Assembly: GCF_002443255.2 (NCBI RefSeq)
Contig: NW_019211454.1
Location: forward strand, 35,012,061-35,076,060
Direction: 5' to 3'
DNA from: Varroa destructor
Lineage: Eukaryota; Arthropoda; Arachnida; Mesostigmata; Varroidae
Length of the DNA: 64,000 nucleotides
Shown here: in pieces, positions 13,843-26,640 of the stretch
Position numbering within the stretch: position 1 is the first letter of the stretch
Layout of the letters: every line of letters begins with the position of its first letter
Notes under the pieces: model-generated
The model's database searches: none
The model's input: the letters and a program-made list of their open reading frames with translations, nothing else
What the model was told of the DNA's origin: nothing
Program-made: the position numbers and the translations under genes

Positions 13843-15627
13843 GCGCCGTTCGCGGCTATTTTTGCGTGTGTTTGTGAACGATTTGGCCGAGTATGTAGGT
13901 AGGTGTTTTTGATCGCGTCCGTATTTTGGATGCAAGATTAGCAGTATGCGTATGTGTGAAGGGAGGATTCTGATTTTGCACGCAGTACACAGTGAGGTTG
14001 GGCCTATTTTACGGTTAGTACTGCGATTGATGCCGGCTTCATATTGTGAACTCGTCTTTTTATAAAGCTACCCAATTGTTCTTCGCTGAAGTATACCCAT
14101 ATGGTCGGTATCGTCAACAGGAGCAGCGCAGCCTGAGGGCAGCGATGAAGATGATTCCTTTGTGAACGTTCGTTTGTCTCGGCCAGAACCGAATCAATAC
14201 ATTCGCGTCTGGCGTTGGCATCTGTCTGATTCATGTGCGTCGCACCAACCAAAGCCGTGAGGGTGTCCTAGTCCCTAAGTTTCCGACTGTTACCGGGTGC
14301 TGGACACGCTTTTGCATCGCTAGTCAGACTGGAATATACATATGTGCAACTTCCTGTGTGGCTTAAAGGATACAAAAAAAAAAAAAAAAGATTTAGGACA
14401 GAGGTGAAGCAAGGTTCGGCCTGATTAGTTTGCGTTTCGATCCTACTTTTTTTCAATTTAATTCTAGCATTAGCGAAAGTAATGTGCACGACTGGTACTT
14501 ATCAACAACATGTTTTTTGTTATTGTACATAGCTATTGATTGGTTGTCTTATTTCTAACGGGTTTCGATTATACGACAGGTGTTCACAGACACAAGCTCA
14601 ACGTTTTTATACTAACAGATAGTAATCATCTACGTATAAATTAATCTATTATGTGTTCAATCCGTGCACAAATTGTCTCCAACGATTCTTTACTGAATGA
14701 GCTGCTTGAGTAGTGTGATGGCTGAAAGCCCAGGCGAAACGAAGCGATTCTATCGTTTCGCGTCCTCTATAGTTCGTTTAACGTTGGTCTATAGCTGTAT
14801 GGCAGAGCTGCATTCTATGTTAAAATGATTGGCTTTGTGTACCTATTGCCCACTGCCGTGGCACGACTGGGTATGACTTTACTAAAAATAAACTTATTTT
14901 TCCCCTGAATTTCTCATTATAGCTTCGGCTGCATGAGAAAGATGACTCTCTCATATTTAGAGAACTTAATTACAAAGACCATAGGCGGTTGGCTTGTGTC
15001 GGTTGAAGCCATCGGTCTATCGATACCGGTCGAATATATGTGACAGATTAGTGGATTTGAAAAGCCATCCTGAATAGTAGGCTCATGTAGCATAGCCGTC
15101 ATCAAAATTCAGTTATCCATTCAGGTCGTTCAGATTATTAATTTATTCAGGGACTGTTGTTTGTAGATATCAGCTATAGTTTTAATTAAAGCAATATCTG
15201 TGTAGTATAATCGTGTAAATGTACGGACGCAATTCTGTATAGATTTACCGTGTTGTCGTTCATTCAAATGATTCAAGTCGGAATTGATCATTATCGAAAT
15301 GCAATCATTGATTTTGCGATAAAATACGCTGTCGGATTGGAGGATGATGGCCTAATTGATATAGGGCAGTGAAGAACTGAGAAGCAATGCAGACTGATTC
15401 TAGCGCAGTACAGATTAAGGGCGAAGATTTCGTTCGCGCCCGAGGGCGGGGCTTAAGAGGCGGGCAGAACAGTTAGATTTTTCTCATCTTAACGGTTGAT
15501 TGACGTCTCTTGATTTGCAATCAGCAGTAGCTAGCATGGAGCAGGGTTTCCAAAAAGCTGTCACGTTTTTGAGTCTTTGATAACTAACACCACAGAATAA
15601 AGATGAAACAGCATATGTCTCATTGTG

Positions 15628-15675
<48 letters not shown>
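15628..15675. repeat. (AT)n microsatellite
   Basis: A TA tract interrupted once by G near 15641. Confidence 0.95.
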
Positions 15676-15676
<1 letters not shown>

Positions 15677-15786
15677 CAGGTTTATTTTTGGTTAATTTTT
15701 TCTAATGTTTATGCAGTAATGTTTTACGCATTTCTAATGGGATTAAACATTAGCAACGGGTCTAAGCATCTAACAGTGGATTCTTA

Positions 15787-15810
15787 AGAGAACTTTCTAG
15801 AAAGTTCTCT
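15787..15810. promoter_or_regulatory. Heat-shock-element-like perfect palindrome
   Basis: A 24-nt perfect palindrome reads as alternating nGAAn units: GAA-ct-TTC-ta-GAA-ag-TTC, with another GAA two bases beyond the palindrome (TCTCTAGAAAG). Four contiguous inverted pentamers form the canonical binding pattern of trimeric HSF1. No exon or TATA box was identified beside it, so a regulatory role is inference; it could instead be a chance or template-switch palindrome. Confidence 0.35.
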
Positions 15811-18709
15811 AGAAAGTTGTAACATAACCAAAACATACTTAAATGAAGATACACATAAGAGACTTAATAGATAGATTCATTGTTGTGATACGAAACGTTG
15901 CTTTGAATCAAACATTCAGTAAAAATTAGCTTAAAGGCGGTACTGCAACATTCATTACCGTGACCGAATTTAAGAGTTAGAATACTTTGGTAAACCGGTG
16001 GTGTCTGCCAACTTTCGATGCACAATCAATTCGTACGTTAGAACTCTGATATCTGATGGTGGAGAGTCTCGATTGGCAGCGCTTTTTTGTTAGCTGTACA
16101 AGATGTCCTATTAAAGCCACAGAACCTTGTGACTTCGGTGGTAATCTTTAATAGGTGGTAATGTTTATATTGGATACTTTGGTGATTGAAGGCAATAGAG
16201 ACAATGGTTAAGGATAGTTCACATCTTAATAAAAACGTGGCTTCTTGAGGAAAGATTGTTTATAATTAGTAAAATAAGACGAAAAATTGATAGGTCTAGA
16301 TATGAAAGATATCTGAAAACGCTTTACAGCATTGTCTGAGCAGTTTAACTGAAATCTTATAAAACCAAATCATTCTCGATTAATAAGCGTTTGCTGTAGC
16401 TTAGAAATTTAGCTCTCTGTGGTATCCCGACACCTTCAAATATGGCACCGAAGTACAGGGGATGATCTGGATCAGACATGCCACTAGAAATACTAGTCGT
16501 GTATTTACCAGCATTAGCAAATTGTTAACCAATCTAATTCGGAACAAGATTCATTAACTCGGCGTGCAAGGGATCCCTATTTTTTGACCCTCTGAAGTAC
16601 AAGTGTGCATGTGGATGTGCAAATCTCACATTAAAAACTATGTAAGTTTGCTCAAGATTATTATGCTAAAGCTCTGCCTTTGTCGGTTTTAGCACTTTCT
16701 GACACAACTTATTTTTCTGAATTTTCGGAAGCAACAGTAATTGTTCCGAGGTTTGTAGTCCTTCTGCGGAATTTGTCCCTTCTGCCAATGGCTCAGGAGT
16801 GCTTTGCGTGTCAGTAAACAGACACGTCGATCTGGATGTTTTTAATTCGAATGGCTTGAAACATACGTCCTAAAATATTGTTCTACAATTTGAAGAAATC
16901 AGCAGCCTTTAAGCCTAGTTTGATTGTTTTTGTAGGCAGCAACTATTCTTATCGTGACAAAGTAAACAGAATTCGAAGTTAATGGGTACTTGTATTGCAT
17001 TACTTTGTTTAAAGCCAACATGTCGTCTATAGAATACATAATCCGTTAAACTTGCACTTGTTTCTTACATTGTTTATCATTTAATATGATAGGCCCAGGG
17101 AATGCCTTCGTTGTTCCGTATGTTCCCGTTACAGTATTGTTCTCCGAAAATCCGTAAATGTGTATTTTGGAAAATCTTTATCCGAGTGTTTTCTGAAATT
17201 TTTCCTTAAACCGATTTTTTTTTTAGAAAATGACGAATATTTGGGGTATAAGGAATCGGTGATCTATATGCAGCAGCGTCTCATTTTTGTCTCGCATGAT
17301 ATTCATTTAGTATTTAGCAGTCATAATCCGCAGTGTTTTTTTTATAGTCAGTCAGTCAGTCAGTAAAATAGTATACTACTTTTTACGGACACTGAATGGC
17401 CATCTACTTCGTATGTTGAAGCAAAAAAGAGGATTAGGGTCTGTTCAAAAAGAAGTAAATCTTTAGCATAATCACTGATTCACGTTTTGACCAAGTGAAG
17501 ATATTAGCAGTTTCATCAATTACTGCTGAAGAAAATCGTCAACATTTTTGCAAATGCTTCGTAAACTTAGTATTACTAAGCGAAATCGTATCACCCGCAC
17601 CAATCCCAGCTAGAACTCCCTGAACTGCCACCGAGCCTTTCAGAAAGTAGAATTTATACAGGAAAAAATTTCATCGAAACGGCCTCTATTATATCATTCA
17701 GAAAACTGTAATCTGGTTCAGTACTTTCACAGAGCCTTTACCAGTCGAGCAAAATACTGAATAGTCATTAAATCCGTACGGTTAGGCCGTGGAATGTACA
17801 GATGTAACTATGACAGCGTCGGATGCTGGAAGCGACATATTTAACATAGGCTATTGCATCAAGGGAATGCAAATTAATTGTATCTATAAAGCAGCCCTTG
17901 ATTGTTTGGCGTTCCCTGGCCTTTCAGTAAACTCGATCAATCCACTACCAGTGGCTTTCATTTCCTAGTTAATGCTGTTCCGGAAAAATGCAAGCCCGTC
18001 CGTGCGAGCGAAACCACTATCGAATATCGCACATAAAGAACTGCCTAGCCATCATAACAGCCCTTGGATAAGTCACACCAAGGGTAACGTTTGTCTGACC
18101 CTCACGAAGGATGACGTTATCGCCAAGCTCATGAGCACAAAACGGAAAAGTGAACAGATGGCAAAAAGAGTTCTAGATATCGGCTTGGATCAACAACAGC
18201 TCTAACTAACTGGTCTTTGAAATAGACGGCCAAGTGTATCTCTTGGCCTCATAACGCGATCGACTCTGAACATTGTCGAATTGCAGTCGATGGACGATAG
18301 GCCATTGCCAAACCGTAAGAAAAATCTCAGGAGATCATGGGTCGTTGTATTACGGCATCCATGATGACTACGTACTTAGGCCATGTCAATTAGACTAGTG
18401 GAACTCGACAGTGTATCACAACATTGTTTGAGTTGCAATACTGGTCCTTAAGAATCTGCTTAATGACAAAAGCGTGAATGTTTAGCTGAGGTCAAATAAT
18501 CACATATTACCTGGCCATTGCTTCGGGTTGTGACTTGACTCGCGACTAAAATTCGATAAACATAATAGTGTTGTATGGGCACAAACATGAAATTTTAAGT
18601 GCGCGTAATAAATGGAGTGAACTGCTAAGGCTAGATTTTGTTGTGTCTCCTTTCCCACTTATCTGTGTGCCCTGAACATAACGAAATGATTTTCTGAGAA
18701 GACAATACC

Positions 18710-18962
18710 ATGGAGTTGGATAAAAGTATATCTTGGAGCATCTCATCAGTGAAGAATAAATCGGCCAAACTGAAGATTGACCGTCTCTGTGCACAGAATC
18801 GATGTGATGCTTGTCTGAGGGCCGAGAGATGCCGTTCTACTAGCTCGTCGTCGAAAACTGATGAACCGTCACAACAAGACGCATTCGAAAAGGAACAACC
18901 TCTACATTACTGCAGTGGGGCAAGTTTTCCCAGAAGTATCGGCTCTAATGAGAAAAAGGTGG
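18710..18962 (+). CDS. Candidate first coding exon, unknown protein
   Basis: The gene is not recognised. The ATG sits in a near-ideal Kozak context (ACCATGG). The frame runs about 84 codons to a strong donor, GG|GTAAGT, at 18963; an alternative donor lies four bases upstream. The product starts with a polar segment, then a Cys- and Arg-rich patch (LCAQNRCDACLRAERCR, about residues 27-43) and a Ser-rich disordered tail. Four cysteines within 17 residues could bind a metal, but the spacing matches no family I can name. No downstream exon was identified to pair with it. If the donor is not used, the frame ends at a TGA at 18968-18970. Confidence 0.3.
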
Positions 18963-20966
18963 GTAAGTGACGCCTGACACGCGAAATACTGGTCAAAGGA
19001 TTTACCCTCAAAACATCTAAGGCAAACACCTCGTAGTTTTCTACTATGGTACTTTTGCTAAAGGCCTTCTGCTTAAAGCGGTGATGTAAATTTCGAGTGT
19101 GATAACTTAATGAGATCTACTGAAAGATTAAGAATTACCTCCGCTCTGTGTTCAATAGCCATAGCTAGGATAGGATCATACTCTTTTATGTTCTTCTTAA
19201 AGTTATTACAATTATGGACAATTTTTGTTCCGAACGTATCTATAAATCGCGCAATAGCGAACCTACACGACATTGGTCTTTTCTGCGGATTATTGATTGA
19301 GTCAAGCAGCCATTCTTCGTGTAGAAAAAGAATTTGTTCAAGCTATACGATAGCGTTGTCGGAATGTCGGAAGTTAGCCCCCCCCCATAGATGCGTGCAG
19401 TTCTAACTTACGAAAATACACATAAATTCTACACGAATTAGTGAAATATTTACAACAAAAATGCTTTTTAATATATCATTTAGTTCATGCGTAAGTTTCA
19501 GCCTGAGGCTTTGTTTCAGATATTTCCTTTAACAATATTCGCGGCCCGGTTGGTCCTGACCAACTTCGATACAGACCGCTGCCTTTGTCCAATAGGGTTT
19601 GTCCAGACTTCTCTCTTCTTTGTGTCTATAATCGCTCGATGTTCTTTTTATTGCTGCTTGGCCAGAACATACATCGGTGTGTATGTCCGCGTCCGTTCGC
19701 GATCACTGATCTTATAACCAAGTGGTCATCTTCAAGAGTCGGTTACGTCGCAAAGTTAGAAGCAATCAACAGAGCCTAAGGCGTTTATCAAGGCCTTAAC
19801 GACATGGGTTCCACCGCTCGGAGCGAGGAATGTGTCTCTGATGGCGCCAAGTCGTCACCTTATAGCCGCAGTGGAACGTGTTCCTGTCATTGGAAATTAA
19901 AGTAGGCCGGCGTCAGACTCCCTTAACACAATTGCTCTAGCGGTCTCCTGTTGATCGTTGGTCTATATATATATATATATATATATATATGTAGGTTTAT
20001 ATATGGTATGTGCGTGTTTGCCTTATTATTCGTGTAAATCTTAGCGAAAGTGCCTCTAGACTGTTTTTTTCAATTTTTATCACTAGAAAAATTCAGCCAA
20101 CTAGCCTAAGTATATTTAATGAAGCAGTAATTTAGCTGTAGCAAATTTCCTTTTGTCGTTCTCTATAGTCTACGATTGTTATTATTATCATTAATCAAAT
20201 CAACTGATACCCACTATATTTTTGACACCCGTATTCTATGTTTCAACTAGCTAGCAATCGTTGCATCTGGGGCCATCGATAGCGTTCTATTCGAAATAAA
20301 CGAAATGAGTGATACCCCGAATGAGAATTGTGTCTACCAAACGTGTTTTCCCCCGTTTGACTGACTTAATTTCGTACGTCAATTTCGCTTCTTGTTAATT
20401 TTCCTAGCGAAAAATCTAACGGCAATTCGTAGTCGTGAGGGCAATAATCCTCGTAAAGTGGAAAAATCGTTAGGGGAGAACGGTGAATAGACGGTCGAGC
20501 AAACACCGTCGTCCTCATTCATCGTTCTTCGGCGTACTTCGGACGCAATCGATGTTTTCGTTATTGTCGTCGACGGTCTGCAGAGTTGTTCTTTCCTGAT
20601 TAAAAGTATCGAATCGCAAAAACGCCGATGGAACGAGAAAATGGCTTGCTTGATTCACGCTCTGGTTGTTAACGCGCTGCCGCGTATTCGGTCCTGGCCG
20701 TATGACCTTTTTTCATTTCAATGAAAGAATGAATGGTGAGACGCGGCTTATTGGACGGCGATGCTCGTCTTGATCCTAGGACAGTAGAGAAGCCATGTTT
20801 CTGAGAGAAACGAATTCTTCACTAGAACTTTCAACGAGCAGGTTAAAACTACTGCGGTATAAACTTTAAGTTATAATTTGAGCTTGTTAATCACAAAACT
20901 GTTTAGTTAGTATGTGTCGATTATAGTCTTCCTTTATCTCCAGTATTTCTTTCATTGGATTTTCAG
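18963..20966. other. No supportable gene
   Basis: Short frames only (19110-19406, 19487-19717), without domains or paired splice sites. An AT microsatellite lies at 19964-19990. Confidence 0.5.
19964..19990. repeat. (AT)n microsatellite
   Basis: A perfect TA tract of about 27 bases. Confidence 0.95.
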
Positions 20967-21074
20967 TCACCTCTTAGTGCAACCTTGCCTCCTTCCGTCT
21001 CTGATTCACTAAAGCTTCCTTCTTCGGACATTCGTGCTAAGCCTGGTTTTGTTAAAACGGGCGCATTTGAATAA
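20967..21074 (+). CDS. Candidate short exon, Ser/Pro-rich
   Basis: Not recognised. A good acceptor with a pyrimidine-rich tract (TTTCTTTCATTGGATTTTCAG) opens a frame of 35 codons ending in TAA. The peptide is Ser/Pro-rich (SPLSATLPPSVSDSLKLPSS) and looks like a disordered linker or C-terminal tail. The minus strand through the same bases also has a plausible acidic frame (MSEEGSFSESETEGGK) with its own GTGACT donor-like site, so strand assignment is unsure. No partner exon was found. Confidence 0.22.
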   Translation, partial: SPLSATLPPSVSDSLKLPSSDIRAKPGFVKTGAFE

Positions 21075-21946
21075 CGCGTGATTAGTATTCCTCTTTTCCA
21101 ATGGACAGTGGACGCAGGACAATGTATGCGATGCCTTAGCAAATTCCAAACAAGCATTTTGAAAATGACTATGTCTGATAAATGCTTATACGCCGTGACA
21201 ACTTAGTTCGCCGTATGGCTTCCTGATCTCGTTCCGAACCTAGACAATTATACGTATCGTTAAATTTACTAAGCAGGCACGCTAGCGTTGACACAGGCAT
21301 GGCCTTCCGGCTCACTCGACGGTATCACACATAGTTATTATCTAGCCTGCCTTTTCTAATTATGGAATCTATGTATCTTTGGATCTCTTTTCGTGTTAAT
21401 AGCAACTATGAAATAGCGAGAATGAGGACGAGAGGAGTTTAGTTGTCACAGTCCTATACGCTTTTTGATGAGTCTAATAGCAGAAATTTTTCTGTTCGTT
21501 AATGCTCGCACGAACGGTTTTGTATCGCTGAAGCCATTACCGGCTAAATAGCTAACGCACATAGGACTATCGATCCGATTACTTGCACAAGGAGTCAGAG
21601 AAACTCGTAAGCGTATAATTAGAGCTTTTTCAACGATATACCGAGTATGAGGTCCTTTTTCCTTCCCAAGACCTTTATCCAGGATATGTTAGTGGAAACG
21701 ATGCGCCTATCAAGATCTACTGAGAGGGAAAATTATTTTGTTGAAGAAAGCAGCGGTCCAGTTGCTTATATCGTGTCTTCTGAAATGCCAGCGCTCTGTC
21801 CTCTGTCATGTGTAAACTGGAGAGTTTACGACGCTATCAAACACTATCGATCATGCTTATGTCAGTCATTGTTAGTTAGTCCTATTTCACTACACACCAT
21901 CAATAATACATGGCATAAGGCGTTACCTTGGCTTAATTTATGATTC

Positions 21947-21965
21947 ATATATATATATATATATA
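21947..21965. repeat. (AT)n microsatellite
   Basis: A short AT tract followed by an imperfect extension (AAATATATG). Confidence 0.9.
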
Positions 21966-23166
21966 AATATATGTGAGACATAAATTAAGACAGATTTTAG
22001 TCGACGATCCTATGGATAGTATTTTATCACAGTAATAAGGTGGATTGATCGATGATCACATATTGTTAAAGCTGATAGTTTTTTGTCAACTTGAATCTAT
22101 TATCGCTAAACAATATGGCATCGTAATAAAGATTCGTTTAGTAAAGAGCGCGACTGGATGCTCTTTTGCCGTTCTAGTGTTTCTGCTCAATAAATCGAGA
22201 GAAAATTCTGGCCCCTTCTGAGTACACTTGTTTTGCTAGTTGAGAATACCCTAAACCGGCATCAAGCGTATCGTGTCCTATTGACAAACATGATTGCTAA
22301 TTTTTAATTATTATTATTATTATTGTTAAACGTAAAAAGAAGCAGAAAACCAACTGGACCGATAGACTAAGGCGGAATCACCTAAAAAAAAGGTGCCTTA
22401 CGTCAACCTTATTGCCAGTTCTATTTTCGTATAGCCCCGTTTCTTCACTGTCGCTTTAAAAATATCGCCATGTTTGAATTTCATTATCACGTGTCCGCTT
22501 ACCCACTTCTCGGCTGTAAGTAACGACTACGAGCAGCAATTCTAGTTGTAGCCTGGCGCTTTTCAGCCATGGCACGGGGAATCATGCCTTTCATCCGTTT
22601 TGCTGTCGGACGCTATTAGGCGGGTATCATACGCGTTCCACCGCAACGCTAACGCAAAGCAATTCGTTCGTCAGACGCGGTAATCCATCGGTAGACCACC
22701 GCTATGAACACAAACACAATGCTTTCGATGGTGCACCCTTTTGCCCAAGCCGCCGCAACCATCGATTCCAGTACTGCAGGCAGCCATTGTCGGCCACATT
22801 GTTAGCCTGCTCATTTCCCATAAATGTCATCACATCAGGATGAACGACGCTGGCATCGTCGTGCGGTGCAAGCAGCAGCGGCACCTCGCCGCCTAGGGCG
22901 AGCGACCTGCCCTCGCCTTCTACGGCACGTCGTGTCTTGGCACAGAAACTTCCTCAATAGTCAGGAAGCCCTTTGTTCTGGATACGGATTTGTGGTAACA
23001 ATCGCAGCAGAAGCAATAGTTGCTATAACAATACAGTACAGAGTGAAGTGGAATCCCTTTCTGTAACATGTAATACGTCGCGCATGTTTCCGCATATAAG
23101 CAGCCCGTTCCAATGAGCATGCAAACTTCGTTATCGTGGTTATGCCTGGATCTGTTAATGTCGATC

Positions 23167-23184
23167 TTGTTGTTGTTGTTGTTG
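23167..23184. repeat. (TTG)6 microsatellite
   Basis: Six TTG units, read as poly-Gln in a minus-strand frame; this repeat explains the Gln run of the 23155-23427 minus frame. Confidence 0.9.
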
Positions 23185-23750
23185 CTTAATGATAGGGCTG
23201 TTCGTGACCAGACATATCTGACTGGAAGAGTCTAGTCTACGTATTTGTCGAGTCAGCCGTTGGTCCTCTACAAGCGCCACGGACATGTGACAATAATTGT
23301 TATTATCATTGGTAGTATTGTTATTAGAAAGACTTCCATTCTTAGTAGCCCCATGTCCACGTGTTTCGTGCTGACTCAAAAATCGGGTTACGGAGGAAAC
23401 GAAGTGTTTTCCTGGTAGAGAAGACATAATATACCTACTTAGTCAGGAGAATAGAGGAAATTCTCAATTGAAACCATTACTTCAAGTGCTATCCTTAGGT
23501 CTTTAGCGGACTTCACGCCACGCTCAGGTCATGCAGGCCACGTGCGCGTGGATTATCGTTGTTAACTGCTAGCCACATGGAGACATTATTATACTTAGAC
23601 ATAGTAATTATATCTGCTGTTACCCTTGGCCTATATAATATGTCAACGTAATTGTAGACGTGTCGTTATGTAGCTGTGAGATTTGCCTGGCGGTCAATGT
23701 GGATTAAATTACTAGCTTTTCCAATCTAGGAAATGCAGCAAGAATATCGA

Positions 23751-23785
23751 CAACAACAACAACAACAATAATAACAACAAACAAA
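23751..23785. repeat. (CAA)n/(AAT)n compound repeat
   Basis: Consecutive CAA units interrupted by AAT-like units. Confidence 0.85.
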
Positions 23786-24798
23786 CCGTACAGTATGTTA
23801 GCGAGATTCGACACACATATGCGTGATCTCATATAATTGATATTTATATCATCGAAGCGGGGCGGAGCTGTACAATACGCGCTAATAGCTCACGATAGCA
23901 TTGCAAAATTGACGGCTATCACGACTCAATTCTTTTTTAAATCTAACCGCCAAAATATGGGTAATTGTTACGCAGTGCGGACATATTGCAAAGACGAGCT
24001 AGCGAATTACTCTATACATAAATAGTGAATAATATTTATGTATGAAATCATTTTTTTTTTTAGGTGCTACCGTATAATGAGCCGATACTCTGAGCACAAA
24101 CGCCTTAAGTATTACACAAATGGATATACTATCTCGTACGATATTCTCATCCGCACGATCGAAAGTCAGCTATCGTCAGCTTAATGATCATTGCATATAA
24201 TACAACGGCTTGTTAAGATATAAAATCGTATGATTACGCAAGCGCCGCGAAAGGTAGTACAGTATAATCACTGTTTTGTCGTCGTGTATGGGACGAGGTA
24301 AAGCCGAAAAGGGAGCCGTATAGAATAGGCAGACTTCGTTCCACATGCATACGGCGTGTGGGGATTTGGTCAAATGTCAAACGACTGTCAATGTTGATAC
24401 CAGACAAACCTTCATTTTTGCTGCGCGTTGCTCCGCAGCGTCTCATGGCATCTAGACAGACATCACCGCATGAACGTTCACATCCGACAACAATCCACAA
24501 TGACCAGCCTATTGGTAATAAATAAGAAAAAATAAAGCACACTGCTAGCTTTCGGCAACTACCTAGCTGTACGATACTGATCTGTCTTAATAATTGGCAC
24601 TTTCCTGTTGTTTCCGATTATTATCACACATATTATCAGTTACGACAAGGTAACAGTAGTAATCATTGTACATCTGGTGTCTGGACGGTGTTCATGCTGT
24701 ACACGTGTGTGTGTGCATAGTTTCGGCATGTTATATACACCTTAGGTACCCTTAAAGTTCGTAGACAGACGCGTTACGATTGAATCACCATCCGTGAC

Positions 24799-24839
24799 AA
24801 CGGCGCCGTTAAGTACTACTACCGACTAGCAGTAGTACT
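24799..24839. repeat. Two adjacent palindromes
   Basis: AACGGCGCCGTT (24799-24810) is a perfect 12-nt palindrome. It is followed immediately by a 9-bp inverted repeat (AGTACTACT at 24812-24820 with AGTAGTACT at 24831-24839, 10-nt loop). Confidence 0.9.
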
Positions 24840-25354
24840 GCGCTTGTCGTCCCTGCGTCGACAGGGAAAGGCCAAACTTCTGCATAGCAAATAGCCAATG
24901 TAGAGGCTGGATAGGAAAATCGGATCCTTGTTTCATGTCGTACGGGATTCGGTCCTACGGACCCAGGTTGGCCTCTCAGGCCTCAAAACCAGCGTGCGCT
25001 ACCCGCAGCCTTTTCGCCACTGTGCTGTCAATGAGCACTGGGCTGTTTCAATGGTTCAGGAGGTCATCGGGTCCTCCCTCATAGTCGTGGCTGCATACTA
25101 AAGCACATTCAGGACAAGAGCGGACTTGATCAGCTCTGTTGATGTTATGGTGTCTAGCAATAGTGACAACGAATGATCATCATCCTGGGAGATATGATTT
25201 ATCCGATGCCACTGCAACAGCCGCTGCCGACTGTTCTTTTCGTCATTATCGGTGTAACCGTAGCGATAGATGTAGACGTGTGCGCGAAGGCGAATGTCAC
25301 GTCACGCGAAACGTCTTATCTTCAAGATGACAAGAACGCGTCGAGCTTCTATAG

Positions 25355-25398
25355 AATTAACAGCATCTGGTACCTGATATAATCAGATGCTGTTAATT
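25355..25398. repeat. Perfect 15-bp inverted repeat, 14-nt loop
   Basis: The arms 25355-25369 (AATTAACAGCATCTG) and 25384-25398 are exact reverse complements. Confidence 0.95.
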
Positions 25399-25867
25399 AC
25401 ATTATACAACATACTGTTTTTGCTGTTAGTAGCACTGCTGCTAAATTAATTTATTCTTTAATAATTATTATATATTTGAAAATAAATAAATTGTAATAGA
25501 ACATTTAAAAAATAGTAGTAATCATTACTGTTAATAGTGGCATCGTGCCTCTACTATTATTACTATGATGATTGCCTCATAGCGAGTCACATTCAGTGAA
25601 GACATTGCGTACTCGCTAGCTTTTATCATTAGCACGTTGGCCTTTTCATGAGACAGCTACCGGCATATAAATAGCATATTGCGTAATTTCTGCCGAAACC
25701 CTGTTATGGGTCAGGATGTTTCTCAAAGAAGACAGACGACTCTATCTACTAAAGTTGAAAACTCAAAAAAATGTTGAACTACATTGGGTAAAAACTATGT
25801 AAATGTACATTCAAGTGAGATGTGTGCATAAACGCTCGCGTCGATTTCCACTGATATTCTCCTTTAT

Positions 25868-25904
25868 AAGATTATCAGGAAATATAGAATTTCCTGATAA
25901 TCTT
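25868..25904. repeat. Perfect 16-bp inverted repeat, 5-nt loop
   Basis: The arms 25868-25883 (AAGATTATCAGGAAAT) and 25889-25904 are exact reverse complements around ATAGA. Confidence 0.95.
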
Positions 25905-26640
25905 TACGGCTTTTCCCGTGAATAAATACTTGGCTTATGATTTGCACCAGTACCTATAAACATGTGAGGCCTGAACTTTAGCTCTAACGACGAATATCGC
26001 CAATTCAGGTTAAATTGTAAAGATATGTTCTTGGAAGGGGTACAGCTCTCAAGCTGTTAACGATCCACGAAATCCTGCAGGAAGTGGCATAGCAAAGTAC
26101 GCCTATTGTTACGCTTGGCCGGAACGTTATCCGTCATCTACTTGTATAGCCTGCTTTTTCCTTTGTTCTTGCTTTAATGCCATCTCTAGACGATAAGCGA
26201 CTTCAATGAATGCGCGTCTTATTATTAAGTTACGTATAAAACGGATCGTACAATATCGTCGATAACTAATGATAACCTTCCCCGTGCTCCTTCATCGATT
26301 TGCTACTGTCAAATCCACTGTGTAGCACTAAAAAAAGCCATCGAGAAGATTTGAGCTACGGCTTTTTGATTCAATTCAAAGTCCTCAGCTAGTGATAAGG
26401 CGTGCGCATTTGTATGAGACATAGTGATGCTTCACGTAGTACTATTGTACTATGTTGGCATATTGCGCCCATGTCACTCTTGTAACACAGTTGTATCATA
26501 TCGCGGGCAATGTGTCGCCATACCGTAAATACTGACAGCTTCTGAGCCAGCTTGATTTCTCGGTTTGTGCTGGATACAAGCAAAGATCACGATTTCTAAA
26601 ATAATCAAGGAAATCGATGTTTACGCATTTTTCCGGTTAA

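Larger units (their letters stand above)
8284..18709. other. Long non-coding stretch with microsatellites
   Basis: No exon could be supported in about 10 kb. It holds several simple repeats, a 12-G run (11759-11770), a 13-T run near 13367, and the palindromes listed separately. Short frames such as 13711-13902 (a hydrophobic N-terminus followed by Val-Asp repeats) and 17972-18205 lack family resemblance. The stretch could be intergenic or belong to very long introns. Confidence 0.5.
21075..26640. other. No supportable gene; repeats and hairpins
   Basis: Contains AT, GTT and CAA microsatellites and several perfect inverted repeats listed separately. Frames such as 21647-21943 and 22824-23066 show no family signal. 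The part from 22560 to 22950 is more GC-rich than its surroundings but I see no exon in it. Confidence 0.5.

Noticed and set aside
13711..13902. Secreted peptide with Val-Asp repeats
   Set aside because: The repeat comes from a (GTCGAC)n microsatellite and the opposite strand reads similarly; there is no other support.
17437..18205. Possible second transposon family (GGGTCTGTTCAAAAAG start)
   Set aside because: The start resembles an inverted terminal repeat, but no matching end or transposase motif was found.
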